A stretch of 64,000 nt of DNA, taken from the NCBI RefSeq assembly GCF_027568515.1, contig NZ_JANKZF010000019.1, positions 1 through 64,000 of the forward strand. Reading direction: 5' to 3'. Numbering within the stretch: position 1 is the first letter of the stretch; every line of letters starts with the position of its first letter. Under the pieces are notes generated by a model, which made no database searches, was not told the DNA's origin, and was given only the letters and a program-made list of their open reading frames with translations. The position numbers and the translations under genes were made by a program. This document shows, piece by piece, positions 1-8,502 of this stretch. The stretch comes from Arthrobacter sp. HY1533. Its GTDB lineage: Bacteria; Actinomycetota; Actinomycetes; Actinomycetales; Micrococcaceae.

Positions 1-74
1 CGGCGAGGACCGCCGCCATTTCCGCGGCAACTCTGGATCCCCCACCAGATCCAACTTTTTCGTTAAAGACGACA

Positions 75-114
75 CGGTCGTTGCAACTCCTAAAACTAGG
101 TGTTGCAACGACCG
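75..114. terminator. Long perfect hairpin downstream of the serine acetyltransferase gene
   Basis: Positions 75-87 and 102-114 are exact inverted repeats (13 bp). A T-T mismatch follows, then four more pairs (89-92 with 97-100) closing an AAAC loop. It lies about 115 nt beyond the stop of the leftward serine acetyltransferase gene, where a terminator would be expected. No T-tract follows, so it could instead be an operator. The rest of 1-228 shows no gene I can support. Confidence 0.5.
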
Positions 115-228
115 CTAGAACTCGCCCTTTCCTTTCGGAAGGTCACCGGCCGCCGTCGTACCCCACCCGCTCCCACCTCTCGCAAGCTCGAAGCGGGGCC
201 CTCGCGGGCGTGGGCCCATTGGAAGTAG

Positions 229-816
229 CTAGATCCACATGGCGGGGTCGATGTACTCCGCCGGGTCCACCGCCGGGGCCATTTCCTTGGCCGAATCGCG
301 GTGGCGGACCTTGGCCGGGATGCCGGTGAGGATGGATTCCGCCGGGGCGTCCTTGACCACCACGGCGTTGGCACCAATGGCGGAGTCGTCGCCAATGTGG
401 ATGGGGCCCAGGACCTTGGCACCGGCACCGATGGTGACCCGGTTGCCAATGGTGGGGTGGCGCTTGACCTTGGCCAGCGAGCGGCCGCCCAGGGTCACGC
501 CGTGGTAGATCATGACGTCGTCGCCGATTTCGGCCGTTTCGCCGATGACCACGCCCATGCCGTGGTCAATGAAGAAGCGGCGGCCGATGGTGGCGCCGGG
601 GTGGATTTCAATGCCGGTGGCAAAGCGCGCGAGCTGTGAGAGCACCCGGGCCGGGAACCGCAGGCCCGGACTGGTCCACATCTTGTGCGTCAGGCGGTGC
701 ACCCAAATGGCGTGCAGCCCCGAATAGACAAAAAAGTTCTCCGCGGAACCCCTCGCGGCCGGGTCATGAGAGCGGGCCGACTCAAGGTCTTCACGTATCC
801 TGGCGAAAAATCCCAC
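229..816 (-). CDS. cysE: Serine O-acetyltransferase (EpsC/CysE type)
   Basis: The 195-residue product should acetylate L-serine with acetyl-CoA to O-acetylserine, the substrate of the cysteine synthase encoded just upstream. The short N-terminal helical part and hexapeptide-repeat left-handed beta-helix (about residues 70-170) match the short EpsC-type family. The IDHG stretch (83-86) and YHGVTLGG (104-111) are the conserved active-site region. The start is GTG, with a GAAAG-type ribosome site seven or so bases ahead; an ATG slightly upstream is out of frame. It forms a same-strand pair with cysK, separated by 136 nt containing a hairpin. Function is confident from sequence pattern. Confidence 0.93.
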   Translation of the reverse strand: MGFFARIREDLESARSHDPAARGSAENFFVYSGLHAIWVHRLTHKMWTSPGLRFPARVLSQLARFATGIEIHPGATIGRRFFIDHGMGVVIGETAEIGDDVMIYHGVTLGGRSLAKVKRHPTIGNRVTIGAGAKVLGPIHIGDDSAIGANAVVVKDAPAESILTGIPAKVRHRDSAKEMAPAVDPAEYIDPAMWI

Positions 817-887
817 AGACTTCTTTCATTTGGCCGCCGCGGGATTCCCGGGCGGGTGCTCGTTGCAGGGGCCCGCAAGCCAGAAGA

Positions 888-923
888 CCCGCATCACTGA
901 CTCGACAGCGTCAGTGATGCGGG
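888..923 (-). terminator. Hairpin between cysK and cysE
   Basis: A 14-bp perfect stem (888-901 with 910-923) with an 8-nt loop sits between the end of cysK and the start of cysE, both leftward. No long T-tract follows, so it may attenuate rather than stop read-through, letting cysE be expressed below cysK. Confidence 0.6.
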
Positions 924-952
924 AATTATTCCGGCAGCGGGCAAAGGCCGGC

Positions 953-1888
953 TTAGCCGCGGATGTCGTCGTACAGCACGGTGGAGATGTAGCGTTCGCC
1001 GAAGTCGGGGACAACGGCGACAATCAGCTTGCCGGCGTTCTCCGGACGCTTGGCCAGCTCCAGGGCGCCCCAGACCGCTGCGCCGGCGGAGATGCCGCCG
1101 AGGATGCCTTCCTGGTTGCCCAGGGCGCGGGAGACGGCCACGGAGTCCTCCAGCGAGGCGTCCAGGACCTCGTCGTAGATGTCCTGGTCCAGCACCTCGG
1201 GGATGAAGTTGGCGCCCAGGCCCTGGATCTTGTGCGGGCCGGGGGCGCCGCCGTTGAGGATGGCGGAGTCGATGGGCTCCACGGCAACAACCTGCACATT
1301 GGGGTTGCGCTTCTTCAGGAGCTGGCCGACGCCGGTGATGGTGCCGCCGGTGCCAACGCCGGCAACGAGGATGTCGACCTCGCCGTCGGTGTCTTCCCAG
1401 ATTTCCTCGCCCGTGGTGGCGAAGTGGATGGCCGAGTTGGCGGGGTTGGCGAACTGCTGGGCCCAGATGGCGTTCTCGGTGGTGGCAACAATGGCCTTGG
1501 CCTTCTCAACCGCGCCGCGCATGCCCTCGGAGCCGGGGGTCAGGACAATTTCGGCACCGTAGGCGCGCAGCATGACGCGGCGCTCGGTGGACATGGTCTC
1601 CGGCATGGTCAGGATGACCTTGTAGCCGCGGGCCGCGCCCACCATGGCCAGGGCGATTCCGGTGTTTCCGGAGGTGCCCTCGACAATGGTTCCGCCGGGC
1701 TTGAGTTCGCCGGAGGCCTCGGCGGCGTCAACGATGGCGACACCGATCCGGTCCTTGACGCTGTTGGCCGGGTTGTAGAACTCCAGCTTGACGGCAACCG
1801 TGGCCGCGAGGCCTTCCGTGAGACGGTTCAGACGCACCAGGGGGGTGCCGCCGACCAGCTGGGTGACATTGTCATAAATACGTGCCAT
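953..1888 (-). CDS. cysK: Cysteine synthase A (O-acetylserine sulfhydrylase)
   Basis: This 311-residue PLP enzyme makes L-cysteine from O-acetylserine and sulfide in the cytoplasm. The PLP lysine is K45 in [11 protein letters not shown], and the TSGNTG phosphate/substrate loop is at 72-77, both canonical for CysK. Length is typical of the family. I chose the ATG at 1888 because AAGGA lies nine bases ahead; the frame is open for 22 more codons upstream, but those residues match nothing in the family. The downstream cysE supplies its substrate, and the two proteins commonly form the cysteine synthase complex. Confidence 0.96.
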   Translation of the reverse strand: MARIYDNVTQLVGGTPLVRLNRLTEGLAATVAVKLEFYNPANSVKDRIGVAIVDAAEASGELKPGGTIVEGTSGNTGIALAMVGAARGYKVILTMPETMSTERRVMLRAYGAEIVLTPGSEGMRGAVEKAKAIVATTENAIWAQQFANPANSAIHFATTGEEIWEDTDGEVDILVAGVGTGGTITGVGQLLKKRNPNVQVVAVEPIDSAILNGGAPGPHKIQGLGANFIPEVLDQDIYDEVLDASLEDSVAVSRALGNQEGILGGISAGAAVWGALELAKRPENAGKLIVAVVPDFGERYISTVLYDDIRG

Positions 1889-1987
1889 GGGTGGGTCCTT
1901 AGCTTCATTCACAGTTTGGTGGGTGCATCCCTGCAAGGGCCGCACACGGGGCATATCCGTCAGCGTAGCGAGTACGGCGGCGGCGTT

Positions 1988-2512
1988 CTAGGCGGTGAGC
2001 CACTTCGCGTAATGTTTTCGCACTTTGGCAATTTTCGGGTTGATAATGACCTGGCAATAGCCCACCCCGGGACGCTGCGCGTAGAAGTCCTGGTGGTAGT
2101 CCTCGGCCTCGTAAATAACCTCCAGCGGCGAAACTTCGGTGACGATCGGGTCGGCCCACAGAGGCTGGTTTCGCTCAATGGCCGCCAGGAACTGCGCCTG
2201 CTCTTCCTCATTGCGGTAGTACATGACCGAGCGGTACTGGGTGCCGACGTCGTACCCCTGGCGGTTCAGCGTGGTGGGGTCGTGCTGGACGAAGAACATG
2301 TCCAAAATGGTGTCGGCCGGAATGACTGTGTCATCGAACGTCACGGAAACCACCTCCGCATGGCCCGTCATGCCAGTGCAGATCTGATCGTACGTGGGGT
2401 TGGGCAGTGCGCCGCCGGTGTACCCGGAAACCACTGATTCCACGCCGCGGGTCATCTGGTAGACGGCGTCGAGGCACCAAAAGCAGCCTCCGCCCAATAC
2501 AAAAGTCTTCAT
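1988..2512 (-). CDS. msrA: Peptide-methionine (S)-S-oxide reductase MsrA
   Basis: The 174-residue protein reduces the S-epimer of methionine sulfoxide in proteins and free methionine. The signature GCFWC is at residues 9-13, with C10 as the nucleophile, within the first strand as usual. AAAGGAG sits just ahead of the ATG. It is divergent from the Nif3-like gene and follows cysK on the same strand after about 100 nt, giving a local sulfur-amino-acid cluster, although no shared transcript is evident. Confidence 0.96.
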   Translation of the reverse strand: MKTFVLGGGCFWCLDAVYQMTRGVESVVSGYTGGALPNPTYDQICTGMTGHAEVVSVTFDDTVIPADTILDMFFVQHDPTTLNRQGYDVGTQYRSVMYYRNEEEQAQFLAAIERNQPLWADPIVTEVSPLEVIYEAEDYHQDFYAQRPGVGYCQVIINPKIAKVRKHYAKWLTA

Positions 2513-2609
2513 GCTCCTTTATAAGCCATGGCGGCCCGCGAAGATTCCCGCGGCGGCTGCGGCCGTGCCTCTGCGTCCGCCTGCCCCCGCCCGCCAGTAA
2601 AGTAGGAGC

Positions 2610-3710
2610 ATGAGCAAGGAACCAGATTTTCCCGAGTCCGACGCCGGCACCGAAGCAGCTGCCCAGGCCGCCGACTCCCACGCGGCTTCCGGGAACACCC
2701 CTTTCGCCGTAGTCGGCGGGGATGCCGCGGCAGTCTTTGCCGAGGCAGATGAGTTGGGCCTCGAAGACGACGGCACCGACTCCGTGGCCGCCCAGGCCGA
2801 TGTTGACGAGGATGCAGACCCCGGCGCCGATGCGGCGGAGCCGGCTGACGGGGACGGGCACCTTCACCTGGACACCCCCGTGTTGTCCGATGTGCTCGTG
2901 GCCGTCGAGGAACTGTGGCCGGAATCGCTCGCCGAGGAGTGGGACCGCGTGGGCCTGGTGGTCGGCCACCCCGACGCCGAGGTGGACCGCATCATGTTCG
3001 CCGTGGACCCCACCATTGAGGTTATTGACGAGGCGCTTGACTGGGGTGCCCAGCTGCTCATCACGCACCATCCGCTGCTCATGAAGGGCGTCAACTCCGT
3101 AGCCGCAACCACCGGCAAGGGCCGCGCCATCCACCGGCTCATCGAGGGCGGCTGTGCACTGCTTACCGTGCACACCAACGGCGACAGCGCCGTGGGCGGC
3201 GTTTCCGACGTCCTGGCCGATGCCGTGGGCCTGACGGATGTCCTGCCCCTCATGCCGGCCGCGCACGGCCTGGTGGAGGAAGGCATTGGCCGCGTGGGCA
3301 TGCTGCCGGGTGCCGAAAAGCTGGGCGACCTGGCCGCCAGGATCTTCCTGCAGCTGCCCGCCGTCGCCGGCGGCGTCCGCGTCGCGGGGGACAAGGATGC
3401 CCTGGTCCGCAAGGTTGCCGTGTGCGGCGGTTCGGGCGACAGCCTTTTCGAGGCGGTCCGCTCCAGCGATGCCGATGTCTTTGTCACTGCCGACCTGCGC
3501 CACCACCCGGCGTCGGAGGCGCGGGAGGCCCGGGCCGACGGCAGGCCGTACTTGATCGACCTCTCCCACTTCGCCAGCGAATGGCTGTGGCTGCCGGCCG
3601 CGGCCCAGGCCCTGGGCAATGTGCTGGCGGACCAAGGCTTCGAGGCCGAGCTCGCCGTGAGCCAGGCCAACACGGACCCGTGGGATTTCATTCTCACCCC
3701 CGGCAACTAG
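2610..3710 (+). CDS. Nif3-like dinuclear metal centre protein with acidic N-terminal extension
   Basis: The C-terminal ~280 residues (from about 88) match the Nif3/YbgI family of hexameric ring proteins with a two-metal site. THHPLL (His153-His154) and the later SHFASEW region supply typical metal ligands. The biochemical role of the family is poorly defined (GTP cyclohydrolase I type 2-like is only a name). Residues 1-87 are an added low-complexity Asp/Ala/Glu-rich tail with no recognisable fold. Only 48 nt separate it from the downstream coiled-coil gene, so the two are probably one operon, a pairing common in Actinobacteria. Confidence 0.88.
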   Translation: MSKEPDFPESDAGTEAAAQAADSHAASGNTPFAVVGGDAAAVFAEADELGLEDDGTDSVAAQADVDEDADPGADAAEPADGDGHLHLDTPVLSDVLVAVEELWPESLAEEWDRVGLVVGHPDAEVDRIMFAVDPTIEVIDEALDWGAQLLITHHPLLMKGVNSVAATTGKGRAIHRLIEGGCALLTVHTNGDSAVGGVSDVLADAVGLTDVLPLMPAAHGLVEEGIGRVGMLPGAEKLGDLAARIFLQLPAVAGGVRVAGDKDALVRKVAVCGGSGDSLFEAVRSSDADVFVTADLRHHPASEAREARADGRPYLIDLSHFASEWLWLPAAAQALGNVLADQGFEAELAVSQANTDPWDFILTPGN

Positions 3711-3758
3711 GCTTAGCCCAGGAACACCACCCAACACAACGCATGCAGGAGGGCTTTC

Positions 3759-4496
3759 ATGGCCAAGGCAGCACCGGGCGAGCAGATGCGCTTGCTGGAC
3801 GTTCAAGTACTGGACGGCAAACTCAAGGGCCTGGACGTCCAGGCCAAGGCGCTCAAGGAAGACCCGCGCCTTCCCGACCTCCACGCCGGGGTCACGGTGG
3901 CCAAGAGCGACCTCGTGGTCCTGGACACCGCCGTCAGCGACACACAGCGGGCCCTGACCAAGTCCGAGGACGATGTTGCTTCCGTGGTGGCGCGCATTGA
4001 ACGCGACGAGGCCAAGCTGAACAGCGGCACCGGACTGTCCAAGGACCTCATGGCACTGCAGAGCGAAATTGAGTCGCTGGGTCGGCGCCGCAGCGACCTG
4101 GAAGACACCGAGCTCGAGGCCATGGAGGCCTTCGAGGAGGCCACCGCCAGGCAGGCCGCCCAGCGCGAGCTGGTGGCCAACATGCAGAGCGTGCTGGACG
4201 AGGTCCTGGATGAGGTGCGCAGCAAGCTGGGCGGGCTGAAGATGGAACGCGACGCCACCTTGGCCGAACGTGCCACGCTCACCGCCACCTTTGACCCGGC
4301 TTTGATGGCCATCTACGACCGCGCACTGGGTAAGTACGGTGTGGGCGCGGCCCGCCTGTTCCACGGCAAGTCGGAGGGTTCGGGCATGCAGCTGAGTGCC
4401 GGCGATCTCGTTGACATCAAGAAGGCCAGCCCCGACACCATTGTGTTCTGCCCGGATTCGGGCGCCATCCTGGTCCGCTCGGAGGAGTGGGGCTAA
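3759..4496 (+). CDS. Coiled-coil protein of the C4-type zinc-ribbon family, cysteines mostly lost
   Basis: The 245-residue product has a long coiled coil (about residues 30-180), rich in Glu/Arg/Leu heptads. A short C-terminal domain ends in FCPDSGAILVR. The family normally ends in a zinc ribbon with four cysteines; here I find a single Cys in the whole chain, so zinc binding is unlikely. It starts with ATG after an AGGAGG-type site and follows the Nif3-like gene closely. Its function is unknown. Homologues have been linked to nucleic-acid or RNase H-associated functions by neighbourhood only. Confidence 0.8.
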   Translation: MAKAAPGEQMRLLDVQVLDGKLKGLDVQAKALKEDPRLPDLHAGVTVAKSDLVVLDTAVSDTQRALTKSEDDVASVVARIERDEAKLNSGTGLSKDLMALQSEIESLGRRRSDLEDTELEAMEAFEEATARQAAQRELVANMQSVLDEVLDEVRSKLGGLKMERDATLAERATLTATFDPALMAIYDRALGKYGVGAARLFHGKSEGSGMQLSAGDLVDIKKASPDTIVFCPDSGAILVRSEEWG

Positions 4497-4575
4497 AAGC
4501 CACGCACAACGGGCGGATCCACCACCTGGAGAGTGAGTGGTACAACGGCGGCAGCTGGCAGGGCGCCGGCGTGGT

Positions 4576-5340
4576 TTAGTCCGCCAGGATGATGTTCAGG
4601 GCGTGCGCCTTGCGTGCGGTTCCCGGGACCAGCTCCACCGTCCACTTTTCGCCAGCCGCCTTGGCCAGCTGTGCGGGGGATTCGGGGGCCTTGCCGCGCC
4701 GGGTCAGCAGGTGCCTGGCCAGCTCGCCCCGGGTGTGCTTGGCAAAGTGCGAGACCACCTTGCGGACGCCGTCGCGCTCGGTGAAGACGTTGACGGCCAC
4801 TGTGCGTGCCGGGTCGGGCACCCAGGCGGCCGCGTAGCTGCTGGAGCGGCAGTCCACCAACAGGTGCCCCTCGGCATGCGGGGACACGGCCGCGGCCAAC
4901 AGCGGCTTCCAGTGGCTGGCCAGCTTCCCCAGGCCCGGCAGGCCCACGGACATGGACAGGCGGTAGGCCGGGATGCTGTCGGCAAAGCCCACGGCGCCCC
5001 ACAGGCCCGAGATGACGATGATCGATTCATCGGCCTTGCGCTTCTGGGCTGCCGTCAAGGTTTTGTAGCCCAGCGCGTCGTAGAGCACGCCGGTGTAGAT
5101 GCTGTGCGCCGGCGCGGCTGGCTCGTGGGCCAGCCGGGTATTGCGGATGACCTCGTGGGTCAGGGAGGCGCCCACGCCCAACTGCGCCAAGGCGTCCTCT
5201 TGTCCGGAGACGTGCGCCAAGGCGGCCGCGACGTCCTGCCGCGCCTGCGTCAGCGACGGGAAACTCAGCGTGGACAGGTCCACCGGCGTGCCGGCGTCGG
5301 GCGGGGTCTTGCCCTCGGAGGGGGGAAGCAAAATGAGCAC
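4576..5340 (-). CDS. yaaA: Peroxide stress protein YaaA (UPF0246)
   Basis: The 254-residue cytoplasmic protein carries the YaaA signature PPSEGKT at residues 6-12 and family-typical length. In Escherichia coli YaaA limits free intracellular iron during peroxide stress and binds DNA through a cantaloupe fold; that role here is inferred from family membership. It is convergent with the zinc-ribbon-like gene and divergent from the GAPDH-like gene. Confidence 0.88.
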   Translation of the reverse strand: MLILLPPSEGKTPPDAGTPVDLSTLSFPSLTQARQDVAAALAHVSGQEDALAQLGVGASLTHEVIRNTRLAHEPAAPAHSIYTGVLYDALGYKTLTAAQKRKADESIIVISGLWGAVGFADSIPAYRLSMSVGLPGLGKLASHWKPLLAAAVSPHAEGHLLVDCRSSSYAAAWVPDPARTVAVNVFTERDGVRKVVSHFAKHTRGELARHLLTRRGKAPESPAQLAKAAGEKWTVELVPGTARKAHALNIILAD

Positions 5341-5535
5341 CAGAAGAGCTTATCGGCTTTGCGACTTGGGCCCACGCGCCCGAGGGACCGGCTGCGAGCG
5401 AGGCGAGTTGCGGGAGGGCGTGGGGATAGACCGGTCTAGTGAATCCGGTCACGGAACTCGCCGGTAGCCTGCGTCCGCTGTCACACTTGTTTTGGCTTGA
5501 ACCAAGGGTGTTTTAAGCTAGAAGAGGTAGAAAAC

Positions 5536-7026
5536 GTGACGCACAACGACGTGGCACTGAAAAGTGACGCCGCCCTGGACACCTGGATCCAGCGCGAAAC
5601 CATGGCCGAGGCACTGATCCCGCTGATCGGGCGCCTCTACCGAGAAAACAATGTCATCACCAGTGTCCACGGGCGCTCATTGATCAACAAGTCCCCGTAT
5701 GACATCCTCAAGGCGCACCGCTTCGCCCGCCACATTGACGACGTGGAACTTCCCTTGGCTGAAACCCTGCCGCTGATCCAGGCCCTGGACACCCTCGAGC
5801 TCGGCTCGGCATCCCTGGACGTCGCCCGCCTGAACGCGAGCTTCAAGGCCTCTGGCGCGGCGGACCTGGAAACCTTCCTGCGCGCAGAACTGGCGGAGAT
5901 CGTGGGCCGCCGCGGCGAAGACGGCCGCACCAGCACCGACGTCGTGCTGTACGGCTTCGGCCGCATCGGGCGCCTGCTGGCCCGCATTCTCATCGAACAC
6001 AATGGCGGCGGCCACGGCCTGCGCCTGCGGGCCATCGTGGTCCGCAAGGGCGGCGACTTCGATCTGACCAAGCGTGCAAGCCTGCTGCGCCGCGACTCGG
6101 TCCACGGCCCCTTCGACGGCACCATCACCGTCGACAAGGACAGCAACATCATCCAGGCCAACGGCACTGCCATCCAGGTCATCTACTCCGATAGCCCGGC
6201 AACCATCGACTACACGGCGTTCGGCATCCACGATGCCCTCATTGTGGACAACACCGGCCGCTGGCGCGATGAAGAGGGCCTGTCCCAGCACCTCAAGAGC
6301 AAGGGTGCGGCCCGCGTGCTGCTGACAGCCCCAGGCAAGGGTTCGCTGAAGAACATCGTGTACGGCATCAACCACGACATGATTGAGGCCTCGGACAAGA
6401 TCGTCACTGCCGCCTCCTGCACCACCAATGCCATCACGCCGGTGCTGAAGGTGCTCAATGACAAGTACGGGATCATTCACGGCCATGTGGAAACTGTGCA
6501 CTCGTTCACCAATGACCAGAACCTGACGGACAATTTCCACAAGGGCGATCGTCGGGGCCGATCGGCAGCACTGAACATGGTGCTCACCGAAACAGGTGCC
6601 GCCAAGGCCGTCGCCAAGGCTCTTCCCGAACTGGAGGGCAAGCTCACGGGAAACTCCATCCGCGTGCCAACCCCCAACGTGTCCATGGCCATCCTCAACC
6701 TGACGCTTGAACACGGCACCACCAAGGAAGAAGTGAACAGCTACCTCCGCGACGTGTCACTGAACTCCGAGTTCCGCAAGCAAATCGACTACATCGACTC
6801 ACCCGAGGTCGTCTCCTCGGACTTCGTCGGCTACCGGCGTGCAGGCATCGTTGACGGCCTGGCGACCATCAGCACCGACAAGAACCTTGTCCTCTACGTT
6901 TGGTACGACAACGAATTCGGCTACAGCTGCCAGGTGGTGCGTGTCATGGAGGAAATGGCAGGGGTCCACCCTCGCCAGTTCCCCGCGCTGGAAGCCTCGC
7001 CCGAGCTGGCCACAGCCTCGGTGTAG
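5536..7026 (+). CDS. gap: Long-form glyceraldehyde-3-phosphate dehydrogenase
   Basis: The 496-residue protein has a GAPDH core. The Rossmann motif GFGRIGR is at 140-146, the catalytic cysteine is C295 in SCTTNAITP, and the C-terminus carries WYDNEFGYS. About 130 N-terminal residues precede the nucleotide-binding fold; this matches the ~480-residue actinobacterial GAPDH class rather than the ~335-residue glycolytic enzyme. It probably oxidises glyceraldehyde-3-phosphate or a similar sugar phosphate; direction and cofactor are not visible. I prefer the GTG at 5536 (GAAGAGG ahead); a TTG at 5497 would add 13 residues. Confidence 0.88.
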   Translation: MTHNDVALKSDAALDTWIQRETMAEALIPLIGRLYRENNVITSVHGRSLINKSPYDILKAHRFARHIDDVELPLAETLPLIQALDTLELGSASLDVARLNASFKASGAADLETFLRAELAEIVGRRGEDGRTSTDVVLYGFGRIGRLLARILIEHNGGGHGLRLRAIVVRKGGDFDLTKRASLLRRDSVHGPFDGTITVDKDSNIIQANGTAIQVIYSDSPATIDYTAFGIHDALIVDNTGRWRDEEGLSQHLKSKGAARVLLTAPGKGSLKNIVYGINHDMIEASDKIVTAASCTTNAITPVLKVLNDKYGIIHGHVETVHSFTNDQNLTDNFHKGDRRGRSAALNMVLTETGAAKAVAKALPELEGKLTGNSIRVPTPNVSMAILNLTLEHGTTKEEVNSYLRDVSLNSEFRKQIDYIDSPEVVSSDFVGYRRAGIVDGLATISTDKNLVLYVWYDNEFGYSCQVVRVMEEMAGVHPRQFPALEASPELATASV

Positions 7027-7039
7027 CCCACCCTGCCAA

Positions 7040-7081
7040 GCCAAGGTCCGGCGTCGTGCATCAACGACGCCGGACCTTGGC
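7040..7081 (+). terminator. Terminator after gap
   Basis: A 17-bp perfect stem (7040-7056 with 7065-7081) and 8-nt loop begin 14 nt after the gap stop codon and separate it from rnpB. No T-tract follows, which is common for high-GC terminators. Confidence 0.75.
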
Positions 7082-7107
7082 CGTCCCAGAGGGTACACTT
7101 GATCTCT

Positions 7108-7490
7108 GGATAGGGCAGCTGGGCAACCGCGCGTCACGCAAGTGGCTCGAGGAACGTCCGGGCTCCACAGGACAGGGTGGTGGGTAACGCCCACTCGGGG
7201 TAACCCGCAGGACAGTGCCACAGAGAATAGACCGCCCGCACGGCTTCGTACCGGAGCGGGTAAGGGTGAAACGGTGGTGTAAGAGACCACCAGTGCCCCA
7301 GGTGACTGGGGGAGCTAGGTAAACCCCACCCGGAGCAAGGCCAGACAGGGCATGATTGAGGGCTGTTCGCCCGAGTGTCCGGGTAGGCTGCTAGAGAGCG
7401 TCGGCAACGGCGTTCGTAGATGGATGGTTGCCTCTCCGCCGCGGGCAACTGCGGCGGACGACAAAACCCGGCGTACAGGCTGCCCTATCC
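7108..7490 (+). ncRNA. rnpB: RNase P RNA, class A
   Basis: This is the catalytic RNA that trims tRNA 5' leaders. Hallmarks are all in order: GAGGAACGTCCGGGCTCC near 7150, ACAGAGAATAGACCGC near 7220, GGTAAGGGTGAAACGGTGG near 7260 and ACAAAACCCGGCGTACAG near 7461. The ends pair as the P1 helix (GGATAGGGCAG at 7108 with CTGCCCTATCC at 7480), which fixes both boundaries to within a few bases. A TACACT at 7094-7099 is a plausible -10 box. Confidence 0.96.
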
Positions 7491-7620
7491 AACAATCTTG
7501 CTGCTTTCGCAGTGCCTGTGGACAACTCCGGGCACGCGGCCGCGCGGCTCCCTAGACTTGTTCCATCACGAATTCCCCGGCGCCTTCGACGCCGGACGTG
7601 CGGGCAGGGGCAGCCAATCC

Positions 7621-8457
7621 ATGGGACGGCACGAGCAAGACGGACAGGGCACAGCGCTGCGCCGCCCCGGACCGCCGGTCCGCCCCGTCCAACAACAGCC
7701 CCGCCCACCGTGGCGCATGGCTTCCGTACTTGCGGTCCTGCTGCTCGTGGCGCTGGGCGGCTGGCTGCACACCGCCGGACGCTGGCCCTTTGACCACGAC
7801 GCCGGCACGCCGCCCGTGTTCAGCACCCCACCTCCGGGGCTGGGCCGCCCCGTGGTGGCAGTTGGCCCCGGCACAGCCCTTGTTGCCCTGTTGGAGACGC
7901 TGCCGGTCAAGGGAAAGGCGCCCTCCAGCAGTTACGACCGCTCCTTGTTCGGCGAAGCCTGGGTGGACGCCGACGCCAATGGCTGCGACACCCGCAACGA
8001 CGTCCTGCGCCGGGACCTGGCCGGGGCAACATTCACTGACGGTTCCTCCTGCCTTGTGGCCTCCGGAATCCTCAACGAGCCGTACACAGGCCGGCAAATC
8101 CATTTTCGGCGCGGAAAAGACAGTAGCGCCCTGGTCCAAATCGACCATGTGGTGGCCCTCGGCAACGCGTGGCAGAGCGGGGCTGCGGCCCTGACGCCAG
8201 AGCAGCGTGCAAGCCTGGCCAACGACCCACTGAACTTGCTGGCCGTGGACGGGCCGGCCAATCAGGAGAAGTCCAGCTCCGACGCCGCCACGTGGTTGCC
8301 GCCCTCGAAAAAGTTCCGCTGCCACTATGTGGCCCGCCAAATCTCGGTCAAGGCCGCCTACCACTTGTGGGTTGCCCCGGCGGAGAAGGCCGCCATGGTG
8401 CGCGTGCTGGGACTGTGCCCGGAACAAGAAAGCCTGCCCTCCGGCTACCTCCCGTGA
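7621..8457 (+). CDS. Membrane-anchored or secreted HNH nuclease (DUF1524, GmrSD C-terminal type)
   Basis: The 278-residue product has one hydrophobic helix at about 34-49 that would act as an anchor or uncleaved signal. An extracellular nuclease domain follows. The His-Me motif is IDHVVALGNAW (Asp175-His176), followed by NDPLNLLAVDGPANQEKSS, the usual DUF1524 pattern. Family members are often secreted nucleases in Actinobacteria, probably for nutrient scavenging; substrate is not known. The frame is open into rnpB, so I set the start at the ATG at 7621, preceded by AGGGG. It is convergent with prfC. Confidence 0.8.
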   Translation: MGRHEQDGQGTALRRPGPPVRPVQQQPRPPWRMASVLAVLLLVALGGWLHTAGRWPFDHDAGTPPVFSTPPPGLGRPVVAVGPGTALVALLETLPVKGKAPSSSYDRSLFGEAWVDADANGCDTRNDVLRRDLAGATFTDGSSCLVASGILNEPYTGRQIHFRRGKDSSALVQIDHVVALGNAWQSGAAALTPEQRASLANDPLNLLAVDGPANQEKSSSDAATWLPPSKKFRCHYVARQISVKAAYHLWVAPAEKAAMVRVLGLCPEQESLPSGYLP

Positions 8458-8502
8458 AGGAGGCGCGAAGGGCAGGCCCGTCAGCCCGTCAGAACGCCGA
8501 GG

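Noticed and set aside
830-2437. Long open rightward frame (535 codons) antisense to cysK and msrA
   Set aside because: It is antisense to well-supported genes with clear motifs, has Gly/Val/Asp-rich shadow composition, and no ribosome site. High GC content makes such frames common.
2331-4364. Leftward open frame of 677 codons antisense to the Nif3-like and zinc-ribbon genes
   Set aside because: Composition is that of an antisense frame and it covers two real genes.
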